Assembly: GCA_018466975.1 (NCBI GenBank)
Contig: CM031553.1
Coordinates: 1,426,001-1,490,000 of the forward strand
DNA length: 64,000 bases
Direction: 5' to 3'
Source: Sparassis latifolia
Lineage: Eukaryota; Basidiomycota; Agaricomycetes; Polyporales; Sparassidaceae
Each line of letters opens with the position of its first letter. The first letter of the stretch is position 1. The notes under the pieces are model-generated. The model was given only the letters and a program-made list of their open reading frames with translations, was not told the origin of the DNA and did not search any database. Below are positions 1 to 11,900 of the stretch, one piece after another. The translations under genes were made by a program, and so were the position numbers.

Positions 1-1140
1 GGAATCGCTTGCGGCCTCGTCAGTGTGGCATATCGAGATTCTTCCCATGCAGAACAGCTCCTCACCGCTGTCGTCAAGGCTTCTGTGCCTCCGGCAATGC
101 ATATTACTCTGAAAACTCTTATGGATGCAATTCTTGTGCGCTTCTCCTCCGCTTATCCCCCGCATATCGTCAGTCTTCTCAAAGAGCTGTTGGCCATAAA
201 CAATGACTCTTACTGGGTTGCAACTTCCTCCACACCTACTCCAATCCGCGAACAAGGATATGACGACTTACGTGCCGGCTATGTTGAACACTCACCTCTC
301 AGATACGCGGTTCAAGATGGACAAACTACCTTAGTGGCAGTAGATCCTGCGCTGGCCCTCCCAGTGCTTCTAAGTCAGAAGCTTGGGCCCGAAACTTCTC
401 TATTTGTGGTCTATGTATCATCTCACCAGGTATGCAAACGTTGGCCCTCCCATAGTTGGGCTCAGATCTGATGTAATACTAGGCCATTGTACCCAACACT
501 GCTCGTACAGATCAACTCTCTTCAAGTGGAGCCAGTGGTGCCCCAATTTTACCCAAGGTCGATGCGATAATGGACTTCCTGAGTACCAGCTATCATGTGG
601 ACCATGAAGCCATGGAAGGCGTAGCTAACAGGTCCCGGCTTTTGGTTTGGCCTATGTCCAGGTTGTACAGATCACCACCGTGCGCGCATCGCAGCAGAGT
701 TACGTTTGACACCAGGAGTGCAAGGGTTTGGCAGGGCAGATGGGGTAAATGTTTTGGTATCTTGGGCGATCTTGTCACCTGGGCACGCTTGCGGCGTCAG
801 AACGGAATGTCGAGCGAAGGTCAACAAGGTGAGTAATTATACTTGACATTATTAGCAACGTGCTGTGTGGTGACCCCTGGGAGTGCAGGTTACGGGTATG
901 TATCAGTGGCTGCGGGCGAAAAGAGAGGAAGGTCGCGACCTCACCAACTACACCGCAGAAGAGACGGAGTTGTTTTCATGGATACAGCTCCTTGTGGAAC
1001 TGAGTCAACCAACCGCACATGAGGAGAAGACTTGGACGGAGGCGGAGAAACAGGTGACAGCACTCCGCTGGCAACCAATTTTACAACGACTTGATCTGTT
1101 TGCAAGTACACACAGCATACAGTGGAGTCATTATGAGTAG
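1..1140 (+). CDS. Unrecognised protein, 3' part of a gene cut by the left edge
   Basis: The reading frame is open from the first base (frame 1, GIACGLVSVAYRDSS...) to about 430. It continues through several exons: one ending at about 830 at a GTGAGT donor (ARIAAELRLTPGVQGFGRAD), and a last exon from about 888 that starts VTGMYQWLRAKREEG and stops at 1138-1140. The intron at 831-887 has a TTGAC branch-like sequence. No signal peptide, transmembrane segment or known motif is visible in the part shown, and I do not recognise the family. It ends tail to tail with the TET/JBP-like gene on the other strand, leaving only ~95 bp between the stops. The middle exons (430-630) are uncertain because frames change there, and I cannot exclude decay. 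Confidence 0.4.
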
Positions 1141-1235
1141 ACAGAGGTCTCATTATTAATTCCGGCTGTGTCGAAAGTGTATTAAAGTCTTTTTAATATA
1201 CGCTATGTCCCTACATATGCCTAGGGAACCTTGCA

Positions 1236-2473
1236 AGAGCAGCTAAGATTCGGCGGCTACACCGTTGGCGTCGCCTCACGCTCAGCTTCTGAAAGGTCAG
1301 AGACCATCCGACCACCCAGTTCAACCCACTGAAAAATTGAGCCACGGTCCAAAACACAAGAGAGCCTCGCATCCCCTTGGAGATGAGAGCGGTATTGTAG
1401 TGGGTAAACAAGGCCGATGGGATGAACACGGGCACGCCGGGGCCCACCTCGATCTCATAACCAAGTTCTGCAATGCCAATTCGGCAATCTTGCGAAGCAT
1501 CGAAGGTTCCGTATGGCATAATACAGCATAAGCCAGGGCCATAGTTGGTGGAGTCGAGGTGAGGCAAAGTGACCACAACACCGGCGTTGAAGGCAAGCGA
1601 GTAAAAGGGTAGAATAGGGCCTCCAAGCCCGCATCCTGTCGCAGAACGTAGTCAAGGGTGGCCACGTAATGCGCATATAGAGCAGGAAATTGAGACTTGA
1701 ATATACCTATGCCAGCTTCTATATGAGGTTATGTGTACAGATGTATGGTTTAAACCCACCGTTTACGAGTGCGACCACTGGCTGCAGGAGTTTCCCAAGC
1801 TCGTGCACCACATCGATGTGCTTGAGGTAGTAAAGAGACATGCGAGGCCTCTGTCTCGCTATGGTCAACTTCTGGAGGCTCACATTCAGAACGGAGAGCG
1901 CTCACCACCTGATTGTCCCGATGCAAGGTGAAATAATACTGGAGGAAGTTACCCCGACTGGAGCCAGAATACGTCGGCTTGATGCCACTCTGTCGCAAAT
2001 ACTCTACAGCGGCTATTGCCACAGAGTTGGCGTGGAAGGTGGCTGGCCCCGTGAAGGAGCGGTAGATGACGAGCCGCCCTTCAGAGTCACAGATGTATGC
2101 AGCCATGCTACCTCCAATTTGAGCTCGGTTGTATGAAATGCACTGGAATTGGTGCTTACCCATTGGCACACTGGATGACTTCTCGCCGGAGTGGGCGCTC
2201 TGATTTGACGCGGCTCCCGATGTAACCTCCGGGCATCTTCCTCTGGGCCAGGAGATCGTACTCTGCGCGCGTGCCACTTACCTTCTTCTTGTTGGCATGA
2301 GCCACAGCGCGAGTAACTGTCCTCTTCCCAACGTAATCTCGCGGCGTGCGTTGCGGCGAGGCCGACTCCCGAGGTGGCATCGAGGTTGGTTTCTGAATCT
2401 GCGCATTCACGAATGGCAGGGGTTGTGTTGGATATATCCCGTGCACAAGAGCCATCGCTCGGGCTGCAACCAA
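1236..2473 (-). pseudogene. TET/JBP-like 2OG-Fe(II) dioxygenase, with two frame breaks
   Basis: Fungal TET/JBP-like oxygenases are a large expanded family, often linked to KDZ transposons, and are thought to oxidise methylated bases. ATG at 2473 opens exon 1, ending at a GTAAGT donor (2281). Exon 2 contains GGSMAAYICDSEGRLVIYRSF, then come an intron of ~55 bp and an exon with LYYLKHIDVVHELGKLLQ. The last part carries the iron-binding HxD (PHLDS, His about 1561) and the distal His (PSALFTH, about 1402), and the terminal QWVELGGRM segment. The frame shifts once just before PHLDS (about 1610) and again at a T-run after VAQF (about 1335), so one continuous enzyme cannot be read. Everything else looks well conserved, suggesting recent inactivation, a sequencing error, or an unusual intron. 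Confidence 0.6.
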
Positions 2474-3094
2474 GATCAGCAGAGCTACCTTGTGTTCAAA
2501 AGTGAAGGGGCATGCCTGTTTGGGCCCTGCACAACAATAACAGGAGTAGCATGGTCCGGCTCCTCGGTCCTGCCCTCTTCCGCCTTCCAGACCGCCTCCA
2601 AACGCTCTCTCATGGACACCTCCCCTCGATAGTCCAAACCGCCCTTCGCAAGAGCATCAGCGTGATGAAAGAAGTGGGCGAGTGAGCGGGCGTACCGTCA
2701 AAGGCATGGCGGCGTTGCTGGAGCCTGTGTAACACTGGGTGAGCCCATCATGCTGGCCAAATCTGAGGCAAAAGCCGACGACAGATAGCAGGCCGCAGGC
2801 AGCGCGAGCGATAGAGGTCTCCTTCGAGCTCGCGCTACCTACCGCCCGCAAGGCCTCTGTACATGCAGCAGATAGGAAAGGTAGGCGGAGCACCACCCCA
2901 TGGGCGATATGGGTCTCCTTCAAACCCATGGGATGGGGCTCTTCCTGAGATAAGAGAGCAACGTACCGAACGACGAGGAGATCCCAAGACTAGTGCAGAG
3001 GCGGAGTGATGGAACAGCTCGCACAGTTGGGAGGCGGGAAGTGGGAAAGCGTCGGTGGGTGATTTTATGGCAAGCCGCCTGCCTTTGTTGTGCA

Positions 3095-3170
3095 CTGTTG
3101 ACGCGTCTCCTTTGTTGACGCGTTTTGTTGTTGACGCGTTTTGTTGTTGACGCGTTTTGTTGACGCGTCG
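3095..3170. repeat. Short tandem array with five ACGCGT boxes
   Basis: Five copies of TTGACGCGT start near 3098, 3115, 3131, 3147 and 3160, separated by T/G-rich spacers such as TTTGTTG. ACGCGT is the core of the MCB site bound by MBF in fungi, so the array could be regulatory, but it could equally be a simple minisatellite. No intact gene lies next to it. Confidence 0.7.
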
Positions 3171-3457
3171 CGCCTCCACGTGTACATCCATATGCGGCAG
3201 GTGCTGTCCTTCGCCCCCTGGGCTTCTCGGGCTTGACGGGGGTGGCCCTACTAGGTTCACGCCTTCCAGGAGTACTGCATCAAAATGGCGGGCGCACTTG
3301 CGCGGGCGCGGTGCAGGGATTCGCCGAGATGGTAGGTAGAGGCTGACGCGAATCTCTTGAGGAGTCCGCCTTCCAGGAGTCCCTGGCGGCGCACTTGCAT
3401 TTGGTAGGTGCTCCTCGAGGATGCGCGGAGGTGGACCAGGTGGCCGGCAGTTCTTGC

Positions 3458-3612
3458 TGCGTCGAGGGACGAAGGACGAGGGGGAGGACGTCGAGCGGAG
3501 GCCGGCGATCGGGTGCGGATGGGTAGGTACGGGGGCAGGACCTCGCAATGCACCGCCCGCATCTGCGTCCGCGAATTCCGCGCGAAGGTACGTGCACGTT
3601 TCTTCGCGTTTC
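3458..3612 (+). repeat. Direct repeat, copy 1
   Basis: About 155 bp, beginning GCTGCGTCGAGGGACGAAGG and ending near TTCGCGTTTCGCGTT. It recurs at 4009-4172 with scattered substitutions. Both copies contain the same GCGAAGGTACGTGC segment, which resembles a donor site, so this may be a duplicated exon/intron boundary. Confidence 0.8.
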
Positions 3613-4008
3613 GCGTTAGCTTTTTATGCCCTCGGTGAAAAAGAAGCCAGAGAAATACCCGCAAGTTCTCGTATTTGGGTTTGGTAGATGGTGAGCTCGT
3701 TCAATTTGTACGCCAAAATCACTTCTCACAAGACCTGTGTGCAGAGTTTGTCCAAGCACGCATAAATTCTGCATCCGTACTCAAACAAATATGTGCTCTA
3801 GGGACGACCACCTCATGCTACCAGGGCCCCGGCGTCACCCGCGAAGACCAGCAGGACGTCTTTCCCCCGTCGTCTCCGGCTGATGCTTTGACCCCCTGAC
3901 GCAACTCCACTGCCGACCCTGCCCTCGAGCTCTCCTGCATCCATCAGTCCCTCTACCTCATCGAGCCCCGCACCTACCACACTGCGGAGGAGGCGAAGGA
4001 GGCGAGCA

Positions 4009-4172
4009 CTGCTGCGTCGAGGGACGAAGGACGAGGGGGAGGATGTCGAGCGGAGGCCGGCGATCGAGCGCAGATGGGTATATACGTGGGCAGAACCTCG
4101 CAACGCACCGCCCGCATCTGCGTCCACGAATTCCGCGCGAAGGTACGTGCGCGTTTCTTCGTGTTTCGCGTT
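4009..4172 (+). repeat. Direct repeat, copy 2
   Basis: Second copy of the 3458-3612 segment in the same orientation, slightly longer, with substitutions spread along its length. The ~400 bp between the copies is unrelated. Confidence 0.8.
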
Positions 4173-4174
4173 TC

Positions 4175-5700
4175 TAGCTGCAGGGAGGGCATCCAGCAGC
4201 GACCCCTCATCCTCCTTCCGGTGTCCTCTCTGGTCTTCGTGCTTTTCTTAGCCCCTGCTGCTGTCCCTGTGGCTGCTCTGGCTGCTGTCTGCGCCGTCCC
4301 AGTGCTCTGCTTTTGGTGAGTGCTGTGTGACCTCTTGCTCTGCATGTCCAACAGTTCGGGTGTATATGCAGGTGGAGCGGACACGGTGCGTACGACCTCT
4401 GCATCACGATTCGTCCCTGCCCTCCCGCGCTCATGTTTCCTCCTGTACGCTCTCCTGTCCACAGACTTGTGCTCCTGTCGGATCCCCGTCTGTGTGCGCT
4501 CACGCACGTACTCCCGTGTGCCGAAGATGGTGCAGGAGTCTTGGCTCGATCCTTACAGCTTCGGCAGCCCGCAGATCGGACATTCTACATCAATGTATAT
4601 CATCTTGATGCTACTGCAATGATTCAAGAGCAAATGTTCGATCTGTCGCCGATCCCGCGCTGTTTGTCAGATCACACCTCCCCAGCTGTAGCTCGTGCAA
4701 GTCGAGCCCTGAACTCACCACATTTGAGGCGAGGCCGATGTATGAACGACGGCAACTTGTTACTCTTGGACATGCCAGGCAACTGGTGGGAGGATGCACA
4801 ACTGTCGCCGAGAGCCAATTCCACTGCGTTGGATTGTAGGACGTCAGATCGTAGCGCATCGAATGTCAGCCATCTCGTGGCCCAGCGAGCTACAAAGACC
4901 AATTTACAAAGTCAACCTAGGAGAGGTGGATTGGCAGCAGGCAGTCAAAGCTCGATGAGTGCAGCAAGACGAGCTTGTACGTTGAAGCTTGTATCTGTGA
5001 CGGGGACGTGCGCAAGGTCACACCCGACGCGCGCCTACCTCTCGACACTCATCCATGTATGTCTTCGCGCACTCGGTCGCGACATCTACGGCTTCCGCTT
5101 CGCGTGTCCCCATCGGGCGGTGAAGTCTCTATGCGACATCTGGCGTTCGGATGACACGCACCGAGCCGTGTTCTCTGTCCTTGCGCCCAGTATTTTGCCT
5201 TCGTCATTTGTGTCGCGTGTTGTCCAAGACGGAGGTCAGAGGTCTGTCGAATGGGTAAGCATCTGCACTGGCATCTGTTGTTTCCCTTTTCTTGTCTAAC
5301 TGATACTGTCATAGACCCTTCAAGACTATCCACTCGAGGCAGAATAGCAACGCTTCATCACGTACGCCCGGCGTATTCGCTATTGACTGCGCCTCTAACG
5401 TCCAAAGCAATCCACCTGGCGGGCATGCCGCGCAAGAGCTCGCGTGTGTAAACCTGTGTATTCATGGGTGGGCGCATGTAAAGCTCTTTGCTGTGAGTGT
5501 GTGTCATGGCCCCGACGACACGTCCGACCGCAGAAAGATGAGACACCGATCTCGGCGCGGTTTCCCAAGGTGCTGTTGGAGCTCAACACCACGCCGAATT
5601 ACAAGGTGCTCGTGTTGGATGTGCAAACGCGCGTGCGGAGTTGAGCAGGAGCACACCACGGTCGACGCTGTCCTGTGCATAGAGCCATTGGTGCTCTTGC
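4175..5700. other. Stretch upstream of the chitin synthase pseudogene, no recognisable gene
   Basis: A 288-codon plus-strand frame (4433-5299) and short frames near 5543-5715 (for example KVLLELNTTPNYKVLVLD) look partly coding. None matches a family I know, and they cannot be joined into one protein. It may be the worn 5' part of the following pseudogene or an unrelated gene relic. Confidence 0.35.
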
Positions 5701-5736
5701 AAGATGGGTAGCTATTCCTGCTCAATTTGTTCGCGA

Positions 5737-7990
5737 CCGGCTTACTGACCGATTTGCAGCATCGACAGGCAGCGGCAAGTTGGAGAACCGCAGACTCGCC
5801 ATCAAGACCAGCTCAGCGTTCCCACACTCTAGAAGAAGGGTTCAAAGCTGGCAAACCAGGTGCCCGCGGCCGAGTTTGTCCTGGAGAGTTTCGGAACGTG
5901 GTAGGCTCTGTGGCATCAAGACTCTCGATTACTACCTCGAGCGCAGCCGCGTTGCTGGGGCCCCTTCCGGAGAGCGGAATTTTCATATCTTCTACCACCT
6001 CGATGCCGGTGCTTCTCCGGGGGAGCGGCAGCACTTGCACCGCTGCGGGATGTGCCCATCGCGGCCGGGACGAGGACGCCGTGCGGTTTGATCAGTTGAA
6101 GATGGCGTTGAACAACGTGGGATTCTCGAAACGACATGTCATGCAGACGTGCCAGTTGGTTGCCGCCATCCTCCATATCGGTAACCTTGAGTTCCATGGA
6201 TCGCTCCTGGAACGAAGATGCCGCCGTCGTGCGTAACACGGATGTCCTCGATATCGTCGCAGATTTCTTGGGCGTGCAGCCGGCAGCGCTGGAAGCGGCG
6301 CTATCATACAGGACGAAGATGTTGAAAAAGGAATTGTGTACGGTCTTCCTGGATCCCGACGGTGCCTCGGATAACCGAGACGAACTCGCAAAGTCCCTGT
6401 ACTCCCTCCTATTTGCATGGTTGAATGAGCATATCAACCAATGCCTTTGCCGCGATGACTTCAATATGTTCATTGGACTATTTGACTTGCCCGGCCCCCA
6501 GGACATGACTAGCCGGCCGAACTTCCTGGATCAGTTTTGCGTCAATTACGCCAACGAGCGGTTGCAGAACTTCAAGCAGAAGAAACTCTTCGAGCGTCAT
6601 GTCAGCGAGTACACAACAGAGGGCATCTCCCGCTTCGTTCCCCAGGTGCCGTACTTTGACAACTCGGAGTGTCTGCGCCTGCTGCAGCACAAGCCTGGTG
6701 GTCTTATTCATATCATGGATGACCAGGCGAGGCGCCAGCCGAGGAAGACGGACCACACCGTGGCCGAGTCGTTCGCGAAGCGGTGGGGCAATCACACATC
6801 CTTCAAGATGGGCACGATGGATCGCTCTAGGTTTCCCCACGTTCACTATCAATCATTTCAGCGGCCCCGTCACGTACTCGTCGCACGAATTCCTCGATAG
6901 GGATTTGGATGCCCTAAATCCTGATTTCGTCTCTCTTCTGCGCGGTGCATCTGCGAGCACAACCGACGCTCCTTCAGCTGATGGCTCAGGTTCCATCAAC
7001 CCTTTCGTCCGGGGACTGTACTCCGCGAAGGCCATTGCTACTCAGGCCCATCCTCGAAACGAGGATACCATCGTCGCAGCGCAGCAACCGGTTAAGCCAA
7101 TGCGCGCGCCGTCGATGCGCAGGAAAAACACGATTAAGCGGATGCCGACGTTGAAGGAAGGTGACCTTGACGAAAAGAAATGGGAGGACAAGGAGCCCCT
7201 AGGTACTGTGGGTAGCGGTGGTGCACCGTGCATTGCGGGCGAGTTCCGCGCCGCGCTGGATACGTTCTTCGAGACCCTCGAGGAAACCCAATCATGGTAT
7301 GTGTTCTGCATCAACCCCCACGACTCACAGCTGCCAAACCAGCTGGAAGAAAGGTGGGTCAAGGGCCAAGTCAGGAGCTTGGGACTGGCAGAGATCGCGC
7401 GGAGATCGATGAACGTGTTCGAGGTGACTATGCTACCGGACGAGTTTGTGCAGAGGTACAAGGCCCAGATATCTTCGTTGGGCGCGGTCGAAGGTGATCC
7501 TCGAGAAATGGTCAAGCAGGCTAGGGCTACAGGAGAAAGACATCGACCTTGGTCTTCAGAAGGTGTGTTCCCTTCAGCTCGGGTGAAATCTCTGATCGTT
7601 AACGAAGATGTATAGGTGTTCCTGTCGCAAATCGCGTTCCACTTCCCCGAGGACGATCCTCGTTCCAAGGATATTGAAGAGCTCAAACGCAACAGATTGC
7701 GTGACGCTGAGGCTGAGGCTGGCCTCAATCCATGAGGATAGGGTGACCCTTATGCACCGTACGCTACGCCAGGCGCGGATACATCACCCTACGAAGAAGG
7801 CGGTTACAATGACCCGTTCAGCCAATCAAGTCAGGTTCTCCCTCTGGTTGCAAATACATCTCCGTCCCAGCGTGCCGATATGTACGATGAATACGACGAA
7901 CGGAAGTCACTGCGGAGCGATGACTACGATGGTTGCAGCGCCTTCACTAGCCAACGCGATAACGACTCGACGTCCAGCTTTGGCACCGGC
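5737..7990 (+). pseudogene. Chitin synthase with myosin motor-like domain, decayed motor portion only
   Basis: In filamentous fungi class V/VII chitin synthases carry an N-terminal myosin-like motor and make cell-wall chitin at the plasma membrane. Motor blocks appear in order: the P-loop TGSGKLENRRLAIK (5765 on), RGRLCGIKTLDYYLE (about 5910), VRFDQLKMALNNVGFSKRH (about 6085), DVLDIVADFLGV (about 6240), the run around RPNFLDQFCVNYANERLQNF (6510-6570), PGGLIHIMDDQA (about 6700), GFPTFTINHFSGPV (about 6830) and WYVFCINPHDSQLPNQLE (about 7297-7350). These lie in different frames. The switch I block expected after VLESFG is deleted near 5900, and two in-frame stops (TGA 7733-7735, TAG 7739-7741) interrupt the linker. 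The chitin synthase catalytic and membrane parts are absent. This is clearly non-functional. Confidence 0.88.
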
Positions 7991-7999
7991 GCGCAGAAT

Positions 8000-8990
8000 G
8001 ACATCTTCCAGAATGCGTCTACCCTCGGGCCTGGCTCCGGCTCTGATGCAGTTACCTCCACCCCTGCTGCAGCGCCGACGTCCATGCCTGCCGCGTCACT
8101 CACGTCCACTCCCGTGGCAGCCCCGCTGACCTCAGACACGCCCGCCCCCTCCCCCTCCCCGTCCTCGTCACCCGCGAGGCCGAAGAATGCAAAGAACACG
8201 AACGGGCACACGATGGTCACCCAGATCTCCAGCATGTGGCCGCTGCCCTGCGCGGGGCCCCATCAGGTCATGATTTTGCAACGGCTTTTGTGGCTAAAAG
8301 GTTTGGACATAGTGCTGCTCAATTTTCAGCGGATTCTCCTAGCATAAGCTCATAGACATACCCTAAGTTATATACAATCTCTCTGAAGTTTTAAACTGTA
8401 GCGCGGTATGACACGGACATATTCCCGTCCACCATTCGCAGAGCTCGAGGAGCCACATGAAGAAGACAATTGGAGGACACACCTGAGACCAAAGATGAGC
8501 ATCAGACTTGGAGATCGAGGAGTTAGAGCTACAGACAGCGACCGAGTACATGGGGGCCATAAGCAGTACTGCAAGTGACTGAACGGGGGCATACAGGACA
8601 AGGTAGACCTGGGCACAAATCTTGCGACTTGCTTGGAGCGCGAGCTGGCGGCAACTAACAAGCTGTCTCTACTAACATGCGGCCCGGGGGTCTCGGTGCC
8701 CCACTTTATGACGGACAAGGACAAATATACATTCAAGTTTGATGACGCCATCAATATCGCGCTCATTTGCTAGGAACAAGGGGAGGCATGGGATATATGT
8801 AAGGTGGATGCTTCCACCTGATCCGTATGCGCGTTGCCCGGGTGAGGTTGCCATTCCATGTCAATTCACAAATGTGTAATTTCTCTGATTCCCTATCTAC
8901 CATGCTCTCGTGGATCGGTAAGGCTGACCCATGCACCGATTCTCCATATGAAACCATGCTGGAGTGATGTGATGGCTCTATGAGTAGAAC
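8000..8990. other. Ser/Pro/Ala-rich tail and gene-free stretch
   Basis: From about 8010 the pseudogene's sequence is replaced by a low-complexity Pro/Ser/Thr/Ala-coding stretch (to about 8200). After that only short uninterpretable frames are present on both strands. Confidence 0.4.
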
Positions 8991-8998
8991 GGAAGTAG

Positions 8999-11900
8999 CT
9001 AGAGCACGTTGAACCCTTCTCCAACCACCAATGGTGCGTGGAACCAGGCTTCAAACCACAGAGCTTCATCTGCGCGAACATCCTCCAACAACAGATTCTG
9101 AAGTCCCGGACTCATGATAACCTCAGCCCTCATGAAGCATGCCCCATATCGAATCGGTGGAATCTGTAGGTGCATGTCGAATCAGCTACCACTGCAACAT
9201 GTAGACTGATTAAGGTGAACTTACCTTGTCTATGTCATCGAGATCCTGTCCACCGCCATAAGCTGGAAGACGATGGGTGAAGGTGAACTTTCCGACAAAA
9301 GGTAGGTGATCCATTACACCAGAATGTCATCATGGTATAGTACACCACTCACTTGCAAATCCCAGTTGTCACCCAGTGGCAGCAGATCCGAGCCGCTCAT
9401 CATCTTCAGAAGTTGGCGAACACGATACACAGGGTTCTTGCATTCAGCTTCATACACAACAGGATCAACCATACCATGGAGGTAAGGATGATTCGGGTGC
9501 CCCATGCCTGTCAGGTAACGCAGAACCAACTCCTTGAACTTATCCTCTGAGGCCCGCTCCTCTGCCATCAGGTCAAGTTTCTGCTCCGAAGAAAATTCCA
9601 GGTGGCTGAGCACCTGGTCGATATGGACAACACGGCGATTGTACATCGCAGTGAGTAGTGCCTTGGACTTGCCGGCAAATGTCTTGGTATGAGTTGAGTA
9701 CCGTAGCATGACGTGTCAAGAAATGTTTAGCCGCACCTGCATGACATTGTGTCCTGGCCGCAACTCCACATCGAAACCTGAGATGAACGCTTGAAGGTCA
9801 GGGTGATTGGAAGGATCGTGGTGGCCGAGGAGAATGCGGGATACAAGGGAGCGCTCGATGCCAAGGTGCTCCTCCTCACCAATAGAACCCGACGTCAAAG
9901 TGTTCGTCTGTTCAAAACACAACCAGATCAGATGGCGAGATATCAGTCAGAGAGTACGGGAACACCCACAGTGATATCAGCATTGACAAGGAGAATGCCG
10001 AGGTCACTCCGATGATTCATTGCTAGTGCAGCCACACCGTCCCAGTCATACCATGGCTTTAACACAGCAAACTGCTTTGGATCCAGGGTTGATATGAATG
10101 CCCGGTCAACCAGAAGACTGGGGCGCCCATCAATTACAGCCTGGAGGAGAAAGGGAGACACCGGCTCTGGACCCAAACCTAGATTGACAAGGTGCATAAG
10201 GCATAAAAACCCAAAGGCCTGGAGTGCACACTGCCGTGGCCCGACGGCATCAGTGGAACTGTGATAACAGATTGTCTTATATACCCCATGTTCGATCCAA
10301 AAACCATCTTGGGCGGTGATCATCACGATGGCATCTCGAAGAACTGCCTTTTCAGGCCCTGCACCAACACCAGCGTCTCTGTCATACAGTGCACATTGAA
10401 TGGTCAATGGAGGGAAAAAGAAAACAGAGACATACACTTGGAAACACCTTCCTGGGGATATCAGTGCAGCCAAGGATGCAAAATTGCATCTTACACCAGG
10501 TATTGCCCTCTCGAGGAGGCCTGAAAATCTTGATGAGAAGGCTGACCGCTGAAATGCCACAAGACTAGAAAGAGCAGTGCTCGAGCAGCAAGAGCAGTAG
10601 TAGGCGCTTCGATATAGACATCAGTGCCTTCAGGGAACTCAGCGGGAAGGAGGTCTTGCACAACGTCTTGCCAAAGTCGGACTTCACGCCACGTGGCTGG
10701 CACCAGCGGCTCTATCGCGCGCCGTAAGGTGATGGATGGCGATATACCCTGCATAATTGTAGCGTGCTGTGAAACAATAGGTGGCACTGTGAGGGACTTA
10801 CTGTGGCAGCGAGGTGTACACCGCCCGGGAGGCCGGAATGTTCACCGTGAATCTGTTATGCTCCTTTAATGATGCACTACACACCAATTAAGCTCACGCA
10901 CTTCTGTGTGGCCCGTTTGGGCTTCAGGGGTGGGTTCTTGCCGGCGGCGGACTGTAGCGGGACCGTCATTCTGCCATTCAGTTCAGTACAGTCTGATATC
11001 CACGAAAAGACTTGAAATCAGTTGACTTGCCTCAGTGGAGCTCGAGCGTGAATGGGTTAGAGGATTGAGGCTCGTGATCATGTGGTCATGATCCTGATGG
11101 CTGTCTTGATAGGTGTTCGTGAGTGCAGTCAGCGTCAGATGTCCTTCGCGTTGATGACTCTGAGGGGTTGAGTAAGCTGACCATACAATAATCTATTGAC
11201 AAACATGAACTGGCATACTGACCGTTAATCGCGATGGTACTGTGGTGGCCATTGTAGGTACATTGGGCCTAGGTTGCAATCTCGCCTGCTCCTGGATGTG
11301 AAGTCCAGTCATTGTGGGCACACTGGTAAACAGATGATGTAGGCTTACCCTTTCTCTGTACGAAATCATACCGTTTAGCGTATCTGGCAGCTAGCAATAT
11401 CATGTCCGGTTAGGACGCATGTCCAAGATATAGTTCTATTGGATGACTTACACTTTCATCCGAAGAACTATTCCCCGCATCAACATCGCGTGAAAATCTG
11501 GCCGAATGGGTACCCATCGTGCTTAATGCAAAATGTACAGTGCAATCATCCTGGCAGGAGATTGGATTCTCTTCATGAATAGTTGGAAGCATGACACGCG
11601 CGGGGAAGCAGCGGTGACTTTGGTCACGCAGCTGCACTGTGCGAGCTGAGCCATCCAGGGGCAAAATGTTCGCTACCGGGCCGCGAAGATTTCCGTATCT
11701 TGGTGCTGGGTGAAATGTCAAGGGCAGCCCGCTAATATGAGAATGTCGTCTTGGATGCGCACCTATCATTAAAAAGAAATCAGAGCCGAAATGATTCGCT
11801 GTCGAGGACCCGAATGGTGCCACTTTCAGGGTGGACAGTGTGAAGTTTGTCGGCGTCAGGTTGCGATTGGCCTGGTACATCTTTTGACCAGTGCGCGAAG

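Larger units (their letters stand above)
2480..3660. other. GC-rich stretch without a recognisable gene
   Basis: Long open frames run on both strands, but they are Pro/Arg/Ser-rich products of GC-rich repeats, with no domain and no consistent splicing. The stretch contains the ACGCGT minisatellite at 3095-3170 and the first copy of a 155 bp direct repeat. Confidence 0.5.

Noticed and set aside
4433..5299. 288-codon plus-strand frame as a gene
   Set aside because: Low-complexity GC-rich content, no domain, and no splice signals consistent with flanking frames.
5737..7990. RIP mutation as cause of the chitin synthase decay
   Set aside because: A few C-to-T-type stops exist, but most lesions are indels and a deletion, and GC content stays high.
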